Shown one piece after another: positions 1 through 7,513 of a DNA stretch of 12,778 nt. The DNA is from Phoronis ovalis. Lineage: Eukaryota > Phoronida > Phoronidae. Location: assembly GCA_028565635.1 (NCBI GenBank), contig JAOXYB010042538.1:1-12778 (forward strand), given 5' to 3'. The position numbers and the translations under genes were made by a program. The first letter of the stretch is position 1. Every line of letters begins with the position of its first letter. The notes below the pieces were generated by a model. That model was not told the DNA's origin and searched no databases. It saw nothing but the letters and a program-made list of their open reading frames with translations.

Positions 1-72
1 CATACGCCGACGACGCCGACGCCGCATGCGGTACGACTATATGCCCATTCACTATTACATAGTGATGGGCAT
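1..72. repeat. GC-rich block plus hairpin, probable repeat end in TBC1D15 intron 11
   Basis: The first 31 bases are far richer in GC than anything nearby (CGCCGACG-type triplets) and end in the perfect palindrome CCGCATGCGG (22-31). Next is a hairpin: 41-55 pairs with 59-72 (ATAGTGATGGGCAT) with one unpaired T and a 3-base loop. This looks like the edge of an interspersed repeat that continues beyond the left boundary. Its class cannot be told from one end. Confidence 0.5.
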
Positions 73-154
73 AAAAACTAAAAAAGACATTTTTGCAAAG
101 TACTGTGTAAACAGCACTTTGTAAGGAAGAGACTAAAATGTAATCTAAACGTAC

Positions 155-255
155 CACGAGGTCCATAAATCCAGAAAAACACCAAAATGCATCCACTTCA
201 TTATCCATAACAAGTAAGATAGGTGCTAATAGATCACTCATGCCTTGAACATAGC
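155..255 (-). CDS. TBC1D15: TBC1D15 exon 11, catalytic glutamine finger
   Basis: 101 nt ending in phase 0 at GTG|GTACGT. It codes GYVQGMSDLLAPILLVMDNE and then VDAFWCFSGFMDLV. The Y-V-Q triplet (Q411) supplies the glutamine that substitutes for the Rab glutamine. This is the last exon I can find in the window; positions 1-154 are intron. Confidence 0.95.
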
Positions 256-3200
256 CTATGCAAGAGGTAAAAACTTCTTATAAATATGATAGAAAGTTGA
301 CATTCCAACCAAACAGTATAGCAAAAAATAATCAGTGGCATAATAAGACAGACTAATCAAGATAATGATATTTTCCTTTACTGTATGCCTGGTTATCACT
401 AGATCACAAAAGTGTATCTGGATAAACAGAGCAGAATTTAACTTGAAACTTCTTAAAACAAAGTTAACATGCTGTACTGCTGTACCTACCAAACTAATTA
501 TTCAACTGAAATTATAAATAGACCCTAAATGGAGCTTCTATATAAGCGCACCTGTCAGTTGAAATAAGCACTGAGGACATCTAATTCCAGCTAGTGCAAG
601 GTACTGACAAGTATTACAAAACAACCGCATCAAAGACATGCACCGATTTGCCCTTATTTATTCTGACATTGTAATTATTGGAAAATATCCTCTGTAAATA
701 CACACCTAAATCAAAGTTATACATGCAGTATGTCATTAAGATGTCATTAAGAACTGTGAGGTTGGCATTATTTTCACCTTTGAAATAATCAACAATACGG
801 TCTGTTCTAGTAACATCTTTGTCTAAAAACAAAAATTTCACAGCATTAGCTATATTAAAGTCATTTCTGATATATTCTTGAACAATAAATTTCTAATTGT
901 AGCTGAGAGCTTTTGTAACATTAACACAGAAGATTTTAACTGTAAGGCTAGTGCTTGTAATGTTCCCAAACAGAATTTCAAAAAGTAATACATACTATAC
1001 TCAAAATAATGTGCCTAATACACATCCCAAGACTTTGTATGAAATCCACTTTTTTACGATTTAAGCACCTCACAAGAAATTACCAATTTCATTACAGTTC
1101 AGCAATAACCTACCTATAAGTCCGCTTCTCTCCCGTAAAACAGAAAATCTTCGCTCCTGGTCTTCACTCACAGATTTCCATTGCAACTTCATTCGAAAGT
1201 AATCATCACTAAACAAAGATGATATAAAGATATGATCATTGTTAATATATTACGAAATTATGATTCCAATAGAAGCAATGAATTTTTCATCATCTTTTTT
1301 TCCCAGTGCCCGCTTTGAACGTGATAATTACTGAAGAATACAAAAGTATAGCTGCTAGTAAAAAAATTCTGTATGATTTTTGTGGTGTGATTGCAGGAAA
1401 TGTTTATTCACTTACACTTTCTTTTTCCTGCATTCTGTTCGTTCCGTACGTGTAGAGTTCCAGTCATAATATCCAAGAAGAAATTTCCACACTTCAGAAC
1501 GAATCACGGATTCCACTCCCTGAAAAGTCAAATAAACCACTGAAATGCAAATTCATTACTTTCACTGAATGATCTCTTAGTTAACACAGGTTAAATATAG
1601 TTTAATCAAACTTGTACAGTAACATCTAAAAATATAGATCTTATCCTATGTTGCTCTTCAGCAAAACAGAGTATTTGCATTTACTTGTTGAGGCCACCAG
1701 TCATGAACGCTGCATGCTGGCTTTTTGAAGGAAATCACGAGAGCACACAGAGATCACCACCAATAGCCTCACCAAATGCGTGGAAATAGTCTATAGGTTT
1801 CTAAAGCGACTTTACATGTTAGAAATTTCAACATGAGATTTACCCCTCTAAAAATGGTTTCCTTTAATTCATCCACATTTTTTATCCTTCCCTCTTCGTC
1901 TTTATGTTTCACCCATTGCTGGGCTGTTAATTGTCCCTGACGCTTAATATCCTGCCTGGGAGGAAGCTCCACCTAAAGAACAAAACAGCATCTTTAGACG
2001 CTATTTGTTACAATATAATGTACAAAGTAAATCTAACATCAAATACCTACTTAATGTCAATGCATGACTGGTGCTCAATTAGTGCAAAGTCAAGGCTTGT
2101 TTACCAGAATCATTCACCAACAAAATTCGAACAAGTTTCAAGACTTCTTAAAATGTGAATAATATTTTGTAAAATTTGAAGTGTATAAAGTAGTATTTAT
2201 TACACAAGATGACGAACTTTAACGTTTTATTTTAAATATTATAAAACTATTATAAAAACATATTCATTCTAAAGTGACCCACAATTCTCGCAGGTGATAT
2301 TTTATGGAACATTATTTTGCAGGTATTTGCAGATGCCAGGATCACAATTTGCAAACGAAACCCAATAAAATTATGCCTTGCAATTAGTGTCTTGGTTAAA
2401 CGCTGGGTTGCATGTGCACTACAATTAGTGTCTGGGTCAAACACTAGGAAACACCACTGAGAAACCGTTACACGTACAAATGTGTAGCAGGCACAGAACG
2501 TACAACATCGACTGTAGAAATATATCTATGTCACAACGTAAGTAATCTAGCAGTTACGGTTACACCCTGACAGAGGTGCGCCTAGACAGAGAAGTGGCGA
2601 GAAAAATACACTTCATTCTTTTAGTAGTATAGATACTGATGACACAGTTACCTAATTATCTATCGTACGTACACCTTTTGTTTCCTATTTGAGGTGACTT
2701 GAATGAGTAATTTCTAAAATCATAGGTCTAAACTCTGTAAAATCAATTAATGCAGATAAGGTTAGAAGCCTTAGATATAAGGGAACCAAATTATAGTTGT
2801 GTTTTATAATTCAAAGCATGTTTGGCTATAATGAATATGAAATAGTTTCAACATTTTTTGATACCTTGGTGATAACCTCAAATCCTGGTTCACTTTGTTC
2901 ATTGATTTCCATGCCTTGTAATTCTTCATCTACCACAGAAGCAACCTCTTCCTTAGGTCTCTCTTTAGTCTGTTCTTGCAGTAATAAAGTGTCTTTCAAA
3001 AAGTTTGTCACCTTGGAAAATCCTGTCATTGTTGATGAATATGGGTTATCAAAAAACTTCTAAAAAGAAATATTTGGAGTATTGTAAAGGAGTGCACTTT
3101 GAATGATAGCAAGTTTACAGAATCAGTGACAGATTTGTCAGTATTCTACCGCATTACAGGCACTAATGGCTCTTATAACAACAGGATAATATTAACTTGT

Positions 3201-6090
3201 AACATGATTTTAATCATGTTTTGTACCTGAAATAATAAACTACATGGAATAAATTAACTCGAAAGTAGTTAATATTTGTTACAGTGTTTATAAATTTGCT
3301 TATTTTTAAATTGTGCACTTATAACAATCTTGTGGCAATGCACCTGCTTATAAAACTAAAAGTGCATGAACTCACTGTCACTAAATCTGTTGATGATTCC
3401 GCAAATAAATTCAGTTCATCAAAAGAACGAGTTAAGGCACTGGGATCATGATCTTTCACCAAGTATAATCTGTGATCTGTTGGAGACCTAAAATGAAAAA
3501 CAACTGTACAGGTAGTCACAAATATGCATGGTTAAAGTTTTATTAGAGAAATATCAAACAGGACACAAGCTAAATCGTATTCCTCATGAATAGTATTTTC
3601 ATATCTAATTGAATTTATCATGTTTACAGAAGAAATGAATACAACCGTTGATATCTTTATTTTTAAATAATTTCTTTACTCTTGTATCTTATCATCAAAA
3701 GTTGAATGATACTAGGTTGAGCTATTTAACAATGACATGGTCTACGTGTACACAGGTACTAACTTGTGGTACACGCAATTCAACACATTGAGTGTTACCA
3801 CAGCAGTAAACACCACACACTGACAAAATTCAATAAAAAATAGAAATCAAAATAAGTTTGTAAACTAACAAATGTTGTTTTCATTACACAATTTTAAGGT
3901 GTGTGATAAGAAACTACTTACTTTGTAATGTGCACATATTTTATTAGTTCTTTGACAAGAGCTTTGGTTCCTCCCTGATGAAAATGTAAGGCTGGAAAAG
4001 TGGTTCCATCTCGTAAAATGAAAATCAGATAACTCCAACCAAGAGTAGGGCTTGATCTTTTGAAACTTTTTAAATCAATAACATCAAAGTTCACAATATA
4101 CTTATGTCTCTGTTTGGGTTGCATAGTAATGACATCTAAAAGAGAGATGTAACATTGTCATGAAATTGCTGAAAAAACATGATACAATATTACAAAATTA
4201 GCCTGAAAAAGTCATCACTATAGGGATAGTGCTTAGCCAAAAAAATGACAATAATTAAACTTGCTAGATATCATTAGAAGAAGCAGCAGAACAACATTTT
4301 TATATGGGCAGGGTCAAAGTTTATTTATTAGTAAATGATACCCAAAATTAGATACAACTGTAACATTCTCAATGTTTCTGAATACAACACACTCCAGCAT
4401 GAAATTTATGTATCAAATGTCATGATCAAACTTAGGTGCTAATTCAGGAAATGTAATGCATCAGCATAGTGTCAAAATACATGCAGGAATGTTACGGACT
4501 AAATTTACCTCCATCTTCATCAGCAATACCACTGTTTTTATAGCTAACAGAATTTATCATCGCCCATTCTCCTTTCTCATTAGTGTCCTTGTCTAGATCA
4601 TACTTCTTGACGTTTGTCTGTTTCCATTCTACAAATGTTCCTTCTGGCTACAATTTAAGAGCAAATGCTGCTGTTAGAAGAGTTTTAGGTACATGTAACA
4701 TGTTGATGCTAATACAAAACAAGTGGTCAGAATTTGAACAAAGAAGGTAACACTAACAGATACAAAGACTTCTCGAACTTGCCATTCAAATTTAGTATTC
4801 GGCATATTTCAAGTTTACTCATTTTCACAAACAAGGTTACAAATATTTGACAGTATGCTGAGTTTTGTGATTGAACAAGACTGCAGTTCTCAATGTGCTT
4901 ACATGATGCCCAAATATAACATGCTTGGAATACCTGGGTATTGGATCATAGGGTTTATTTACAAACCAAAAGAAATTTTGAGTAACTTCTAGATTACAAA
5001 AGTGTTTTTACCTTGCTTATGACAATCACTTTTCCTTGAATAAGAGCATCTTCATCTTCACTTGACACTTGGGTATGAATGAATACTCCGGTTCTTTCAT
5101 ATATAACCTGAAGTAAACACAGCAAATATGAGCATCAGAAAGTACACACAATAATGTTCAAAGAGGTGGATTTGTAAGTTAACTTTTTTTACCTCATAAC
5201 ATCATTTACTGTGTGGCCCTGGGTGTGACGGATCCCTACATACTGTGTAATACATATTTTTATGTATTTGTTAGAATTATTCCAAATTTCAGGTCATCCA
5301 AAACAACATTTACAATTAGTGCACAAATTAAAATAACTACTTCTAGAGATTTTTTTTTCTTTTATGTTTCAAACTTAAACTTGAAAAATCACAAAAAATG
5401 CTATTTTTTTCGTTATCTTAACGTACATCTCTTGTATCTATGCTCGAATAATTTGTATACCATTTGTTTTCATCATATCACATATTTAAGCACTAATCCG
5501 CAGTCTTTTATGTACTTCATTTATTTAGCTAATTTGTAGATACACTTATTTTTGTAGATACAATTATTTGTTTCATATCTACAGGGTAGCGCTAAACCAT
5601 CTACTACCGTATCGGTTCTCTAGAAAGATACATATTGAAGACTTGAACAGTAATTTAAAAGTGCAGGTGCAAAAATAAATTCTAATCATCACAAACCTTA
5701 GGAAATCTCTGTTTACGTCTAACAGGCATATTTATCTCTCTTGTATTGTCTAATTCTAATAAGGGATTAACCTTGTTTGTTTAATAAAACACCTCATCCA
5801 ACTTTCTAAATTAAGCAAGTCGTCAATAAAGCTAGTCAAATGAATCACCGCACGTGAACATGTGTAAAAACTAAAATCATCATAACAATAGTACAATCAT
5901 GTAAACCGGCTAAACAAAAAGTTTTAATCATAAATTATGATAAAACACCTGATTACAAAATCAGGTTACATTGGTGTTTTGCTGTTTTCCTGTCAATAGT
6001 ACTATAAGCTTAAAAGCAGATATAAAATTAAAACAAAGCCAATGCTAAAATAAAGAGGGAGTAACGTACCTTTCCTTCTGCATTCGCCAT
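155..6090 (-). CDS. TBC1D15: TBC1D15-like Rab GTPase-activating protein, 5' eleven exons (3' end outside window)
   Basis: Joined exons (minus strand): 6090-6070, 5107-5012, 4647-4509, 4135-3922, 3487-3376, 3059-2865, 1972-1844, 1519-1416, 1208-1114, 822-706, 255-155. Every intron is GT-AG, and the phases join to one 441-codon frame. Residues 1 to about 190 match the N-terminal Rab-binding/PH-like region (GWSYLIFILRDG, then PALHFHQGG near 125-135). Residues 205-215 carry TGFSKVTNFL. A GFEVI stretch is at 253-257, and the TBC domain starts near 299 (IFRG). The arginine finger is IDKDVTR with R374, and the glutamine finger is YVQ with Q411, so the GAP should be active. Family knowledge: it accelerates GTP hydrolysis on Rab7 and related Rabs at late endosomes, lysosomes and mitochondria. 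The paralogue TBC1D17 shares this layout; invertebrates usually have one gene for both. About 200 C-terminal residues are missing beyond the left edge. Introns of 207-962 bp; those at 256-705, 1520-1843, 3060-3375, 3488-3921, 4136-4508 and 4648-5011 show nothing I recognise. Confidence 0.96.
706..822 (-). CDS. TBC1D15: TBC1D15 exon 10, catalytic arginine finger
   Basis: 117 nt, phase 1 to phase 1. The split Asp codon opens the I-D-K-D-V-T-R motif; R374 is the arginine finger of the dual-finger Rab GAP mechanism. It then runs through GENNANLTVLNDILMTYCMY to FDLG, the strongly conserved core. The donor is GTGTGT, weaker than those of the other introns. Confidence 0.95.
1114..1208 (-). CDS. TBC1D15: TBC1D15 exon 9, TBC domain
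   Basis: 95 nt ending in phase 1. It codes DDYFRMKLQWKSVSEDQERR followed by FSVLRERSGLI, the helical hairpin just before the arginine-finger motif. It is almost identical to human YFRMKLQWKSIS. Confidence 0.94.
1416..1519 (-). CDS. TBC1D15: TBC1D15 exon 8, TBC domain
   Basis: 104 nt ending in phase 2. It codes GVESVIRSEVWKFLLGYYDW, matching the R-x-x-x-W-K-F-L-L-G-Y signature of TBC motif 1 in this family. The donor is AAAGT|GTAAGT; a second GT two bases upstream was not used, because only the downstream one keeps the frame into exon 9. Confidence 0.93.
1844..1972 (-). CDS. TBC1D15: TBC1D15 exon 7, entry to the TBC domain
   Basis: 43 codons, phase 0. It codes VELPPRQDIKRQGQLT, then WVKHKDEEGRI, then VDELKETIFRG. 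The tail corresponds to human SEGRILNVDNMKQMIFRG, the start of the TBC fold. The acceptor is TCTTTAG|GTG and the donor GGG|GTAAAT. Confidence 0.93.
1973..2864. other. TBC1D15 intron 6 (892 bp), no gene seen
   Basis: This is a long AT-rich intron. The only structure I can support is an imperfect direct repeat with a 41-bp offset: CAATTAGTGTCTTGGTTAAA at 2381 and CAATTAGTGTCTGGGTCAAA at 2422. The open frames here on either strand read as random AT-rich translation and match no family I know. Confidence 0.7.
2381..2448. repeat. Two-copy imperfect direct repeat, offset 41 bp
   Basis: Both copies share CAATTAGTGTCT followed by GGT-AAAC with few mismatches, starting at 2381 and 2422. This is a small local duplication inside intron 6 and shows no sign of function. 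Confidence 0.5.
2865..3059 (-). CDS. TBC1D15: TBC1D15 exon 6, linker with FSKVTNF and GFEVI
   Basis: 65 codons, phase 0 at both ends. It runs from KFFDNPYSSTMTGFSKVTNF through a charged linker rich in Glu and Lys to EQSEPGFEVITK. The linker between the Rab-binding and TBC domains is where Fis1 and autophagy-protein binding has been mapped in the human protein. The GFEVI core is unchanged here while most of the linker around it has diverged. Confidence 0.94.
3376..3487 (-). CDS. TBC1D15: TBC1D15 exon 5
   Basis: 112 nt ending in phase 0. It codes SPTDHRLYLVKD and then LTRSFDELNLF, corresponding to the human stretch LLVNCQNKSLSQSFENLF. The acceptor is TTTTAG|GTC and the donor ACA|GTGAGT. Confidence 0.92.
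3922..4135 (-). CDS. TBC1D15: TBC1D15 exon 4, core of the Rab-binding domain
   Basis: 214 nt, entered in phase 1 (split Asp codon) and left in phase 2 (split Lys codon). It contains LGWSYLIFILRDG and PALHFHQGG, the most recognisable signature of the N-terminal domain shared by TBC1D15, TBC1D17 and yeast Gyp7-like GAPs. The donor AAA|GTAAGT is a perfect consensus. Confidence 0.95.
4509..4647 (-). CDS. TBC1D15: TBC1D15 exon 3
   Basis: 139 nt, ending in phase 1. It codes PEGTFVEWKQ, then an acidic and lysine-rich linker, then GEWAMINSVSYK, matching the human VVEWTQ and EWDMVNTVSFK segments. The acceptor is TTGTAG|CCA and the donor GAG|GTAAAT. Confidence 0.92.
5012..5107 (-). CDS. TBC1D15: TBC1D15 exon 2
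   Basis: 32 codons in phase 0 at both ends. It begins VIYERTGVFIHTQ and ends IVISK, corresponding to the first beta strands of the N-terminal Rab-binding/PH-like domain. The acceptor is CTTCAG|GTT and the donor AAG|GTAAAA. Confidence 0.92.
5533..5568. repeat. 18-bp tandem duplication
   Basis: TTTGTAGATACACTTATT and TTTGTAGATACAATTATT lie back to back with one difference. It is in intron 1 of TBC1D15. Confidence 0.6.
5942..5980. repeat. Overlapping inverted repeats (alternative hairpins)
   Basis: ACCTGATT (5947-5954) pairs with AATCAGGT (5959-5966) over a 4-base loop. AAAACACC (5942-5949) can instead pair with GGTGTTTT (5973-5980). The two stems share the CACC bases and so exclude each other. 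Confidence 0.5.
6070..6090 (-). CDS. TBC1D15: TBC1D15 exon 1 (start codon)
   Basis: This codes MANAEGK and ends in phase 0 at AAG|GTACGT. The start is set by a strong Kozak context (G at -3, G at +4) and an in-frame TAA at 6097-6099 just upstream. A tiny first exon followed by a V-I-Y-E exon matches the start of the human protein, where the equivalent segment reads KIIYEQEGV. Confidence 0.88.
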
Positions 6091-6102
6091 TTCTATTTAC
6101 AA

Positions 6103-6110
6103 TGACGTCA
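6103..6110 (-). promoter_or_regulatory. Full CRE (TGACGTCA) next to the TBC1D15 start
   Basis: A perfect 8-bp CREB/ATF palindrome, 12 bp upstream of the TBC1D15 start codon. Full CREs cluster near transcription starts in animals, so a start site very close by with a short 5' UTR is likely. That is inference; no transcript data are visible. Confidence 0.55.
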
Positions 6111-6191
6111 TATTTAGAATACTCTCCAATATCCACTACGGAAATTATGATTGTTTAGCAAAATGCCTTTTCTGGTGCTTAACTTTAGGCA

Positions 6192-6220
6192 TTACATAAT
6201 GTATTTTACATATTATGTAA
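6192..6220. repeat. 9-bp inverted repeat upstream of TBC1D15
   Basis: TTACATAAT (6192-6200) and ATTATGTAA (6212-6220) form perfect arms with an 11-base spacer, about 100 bp upstream of the TBC1D15 start codon. The sequence is AT-rich, so chance is possible. Confidence 0.4.
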
Positions 6221-6267
6221 AAGAACCACAAGGTAAAATATGTAGCAATTATACAGATTAAGTGGCG

Positions 6268-6285
6268 CATGTAAGCGCACACGAG
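6268..6285 (-). promoter_or_regulatory. 18-bp mirrored motif, TBC1D15 side
   Basis: On the minus strand this reads CTCGTGTGCGCTTACATG and lies 177 bp upstream of the TBC1D15 start codon. The identical 18 bases are on the plus strand at 7487-7504 upstream of RAB21. Flanking bases do not match on either side. It is either a shared upstream promoter element or a pair of terminal inverted repeats. Confidence 0.6.
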
Positions 6286-6328
6286 CTGACACCAGAATCA
6301 TGTATTGAGTTTTTTGGGATTTTTTCAC

Positions 6329-7096
6329 AAACAGATACAACATGTCCAACAGACCCAACATGACCAACAGACCCAACACGCCCAACAGACCCAACAAGTC
6401 CAACAGATTCAACACATCCAACAGACCCAACACGTCTAACAGATCAAACACATCCAACAGACCCAACACGTCCAACAGGCCAACACGTCCAACATGCCCA
6501 ACACGGCATCCAACAGATCAAAAAGACCCAACACGTCCAACAGACCCAACACGTCCAACAGACCAAACAGACCCAATTACATGTCCAACTGACCCAACAC
6601 GTCCAACAGACCCGACACGTCCAACAGACCCAACAAGTCCAACAGACCAAACAGATCTGTTGGACGTGTTGGATCAGTTGGACCTGTTGGGCGTGTTGGG
6701 TCTGTTTGGTCTGTTGGACGTGTTGGGCCAGTTGGACGTGTTGGGTCTGTTGGATCTGTTTGGTCTGTTGGGCATTGGACGTGTTGTGCCTGTTGGATGT
6801 GTTGGGCCTGTTGGACGTGTTGGGCCTGTTGGACGTGTTGGGTCTGTTGGATGTGTTGGATCTGTTTGGTCTGTTGGACGTGTTGGATCAGTTGGACCTG
6901 TTGGGAGTGTTGGGTCTGTTTGGTCTGTAGGACGTGTTGGGCCTTTTAGGTCTGTTGGATGTGTTGGGTCTGTTGGATCTGTTGGACCTGTTGGATGTGT
7001 TGGACCTGTTGGACGTGTTGGGCCTGTTTGATCTGTTGGATGTGCTAGGTCTCAGTGTTGGACGTATTGGATCTGTTCGACGTGTTTGATCTGTTT
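6329..7096. repeat. Inverted minisatellite with 9-bp unit, strand switch at 6655/6656
   Basis: The left arm (6329-6655) is built of CCAACANNN units, mostly CCAACAGAC and CCAACACGT alternating. The right arm (6656-7096) is built of their reverse complements, GTCTGTTGG and ACGTGTTGG. The centre is AACAGATCTGTT at 6650-6661. Both outer ends begin with AAACAGAT or its complement, so the arms share a boundary. The right arm is about 114 bp longer. Because the unit is a multiple of three, long open frames appear on both strands (for example a 229-codon Pro/Thr/Arg then Gly/Val/Leu frame from 6342); they are by-products, not genes. Confidence 0.93.
6657..6943. repeat. 73-bp higher-order duplication in the right arm
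   Basis: Positions 6657-6729 recur at 6871-6943 with two mismatches by eye, including the less common units ATCAGTTGG and GTCTGTTTG in the same order. The 214-bp offset is not a multiple of 9 because irregular units near 6770-6790 break the register. Confidence 0.75.
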
Positions 7097-7134
7097 ATAT
7101 CTGATGGGTTCATTTCAGTATAATCCACTTTGTC

Positions 7135-7143
7135 TACTCATGT
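7135..7143. repeat. Target-site duplication, left copy
   Basis: TACTCATGT immediately outside the left terminal repeat, identical to 7430-7438. Removing the element and one copy restores an uninterrupted sequence. Confidence 0.9.
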
Positions 7144-7429
7144 TAGACTTGCTCAAGTCCTTGCGAACTTAAAAAAAAAACAAAAAAACATATGTTTAAT
7201 TCTCTTTTTTATGTCTTTTACATCAGTGTTTTTAATTATCTCGAAAATTTTTTTTTTTACTATCGTATATATGTTGGGTGTTTCATGGACGGCTAATACT
7301 CAACATATATATGATAGTAAAAAAAAAATAAATTTTTTCGAGATAATTAAAAACATTGATGTAAGACACATAAAAAAGAGAAATAAACATTAATTTTTTT
7401 TAAAGTTCATAGGGACTTGAGCAAGTCTA
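7144..7429. mobile_element. 286-bp foldback MITE with 9-bp target-site duplication
   Basis: Perfect 17-bp terminal inverted repeats, TAGACTTGCTCAAGTCC at 7144-7160 and its complement at 7413-7429. The inner arms (to 7276 and from 7301) are complementary along nearly their whole length, leaving a 24-base loop. The flanks TACTCATGT at 7135-7143 and 7430-7438 are a perfect direct repeat, the signature of insertion. A 9-bp duplication fits Mutator-like (MULE) elements best. It has no coding capacity and must have been moved by a transposase encoded elsewhere. The family is not recognised. Confidence 0.92.
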
Positions 7430-7438
7430 TACTCATGT
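7430..7438. repeat. Target-site duplication, right copy
   Basis: TACTCATGT immediately outside the right terminal repeat, identical to 7135-7143 and in the same orientation. Confidence 0.9.
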
Positions 7439-7486
7439 CTACTGGTCTCCAAGTTGTGTTCATTTCCCTTTGCTTTTATGTATATC

Positions 7487-7504
7487 CTCGTGTGCGCTTA
7501 CATG
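7487..7504 (+). promoter_or_regulatory. 18-bp mirrored motif, RAB21 side
   Basis: This is the exact copy of the motif upstream of TBC1D15, here 194 bp upstream of the RAB21 start codon and in the same orientation relative to the gene it faces. An exact 18-mer match inside 1.6 kb is not expected by chance. Confidence 0.6.
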
Positions 7505-7513
7505 GGACAAGAA

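Larger units (their letters stand above)
5108..6069. other. TBC1D15 intron 1 (962 bp), no gene seen
   Basis: An AT-rich intron separating the 7-codon first exon from exon 2. It holds a two-copy 18-bp tandem (TTTGTAGATACA..., 5533-5568), an E-box CACGTG at 5851-5856, and a hairpin-forming stretch at 5942-5980. A 108-codon plus-strand open frame at 5213-5539 is Phe/Tyr/Asn-rich AT translation and I do not regard it as a gene. Confidence 0.7.

Noticed and set aside
544-552. TAAGCGCAC, nine bases shared with the mirrored promoter motif
   Set aside because: A nine-base match in a 12.8-kb window is plausible by chance and the neighbouring bases do not extend it.
614-705. Read-through of TBC1D15 exon 10 into the intron gives a Y-L-Q resembling the glutamine finger
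   Set aside because: The true YVQ is on exon 11 with correct flanks (GYVQGMSDLL), and the exon 10 donor fits the known exon boundary. The intronic YLQ is coincidental.
5213-5539. 108-codon plus-strand open frame inside TBC1D15 intron 1
   Set aside because: AT-driven composition (Phe, Tyr, Asn, Ile, Leu), no known motif, and it lies antisense within an intron.
6342-7031. 229-codon plus-strand open frame (Pro/Thr/Arg/Asn-rich, then Leu/Gly/Val-rich) and overlapping frames on both strands
   Set aside because: It is a by-product of a 9-bp tandem repeat that never shifts frame. The composition flips exactly at the repeat inversion, and several frames are open at once.
6329-7096. CRISPR-like or telomere-like array
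   Set aside because: The units are 9 bp with no unique spacers and the context is an animal gene pair. The unit is not a TTAGGG-type telomere repeat.
7130-7393. 87-codon open frame across the foldback element
   Set aside because: It runs through poly-A/T tracts of the MITE arms and encodes Lys/Phe-rich low-complexity sequence, not a transposase.
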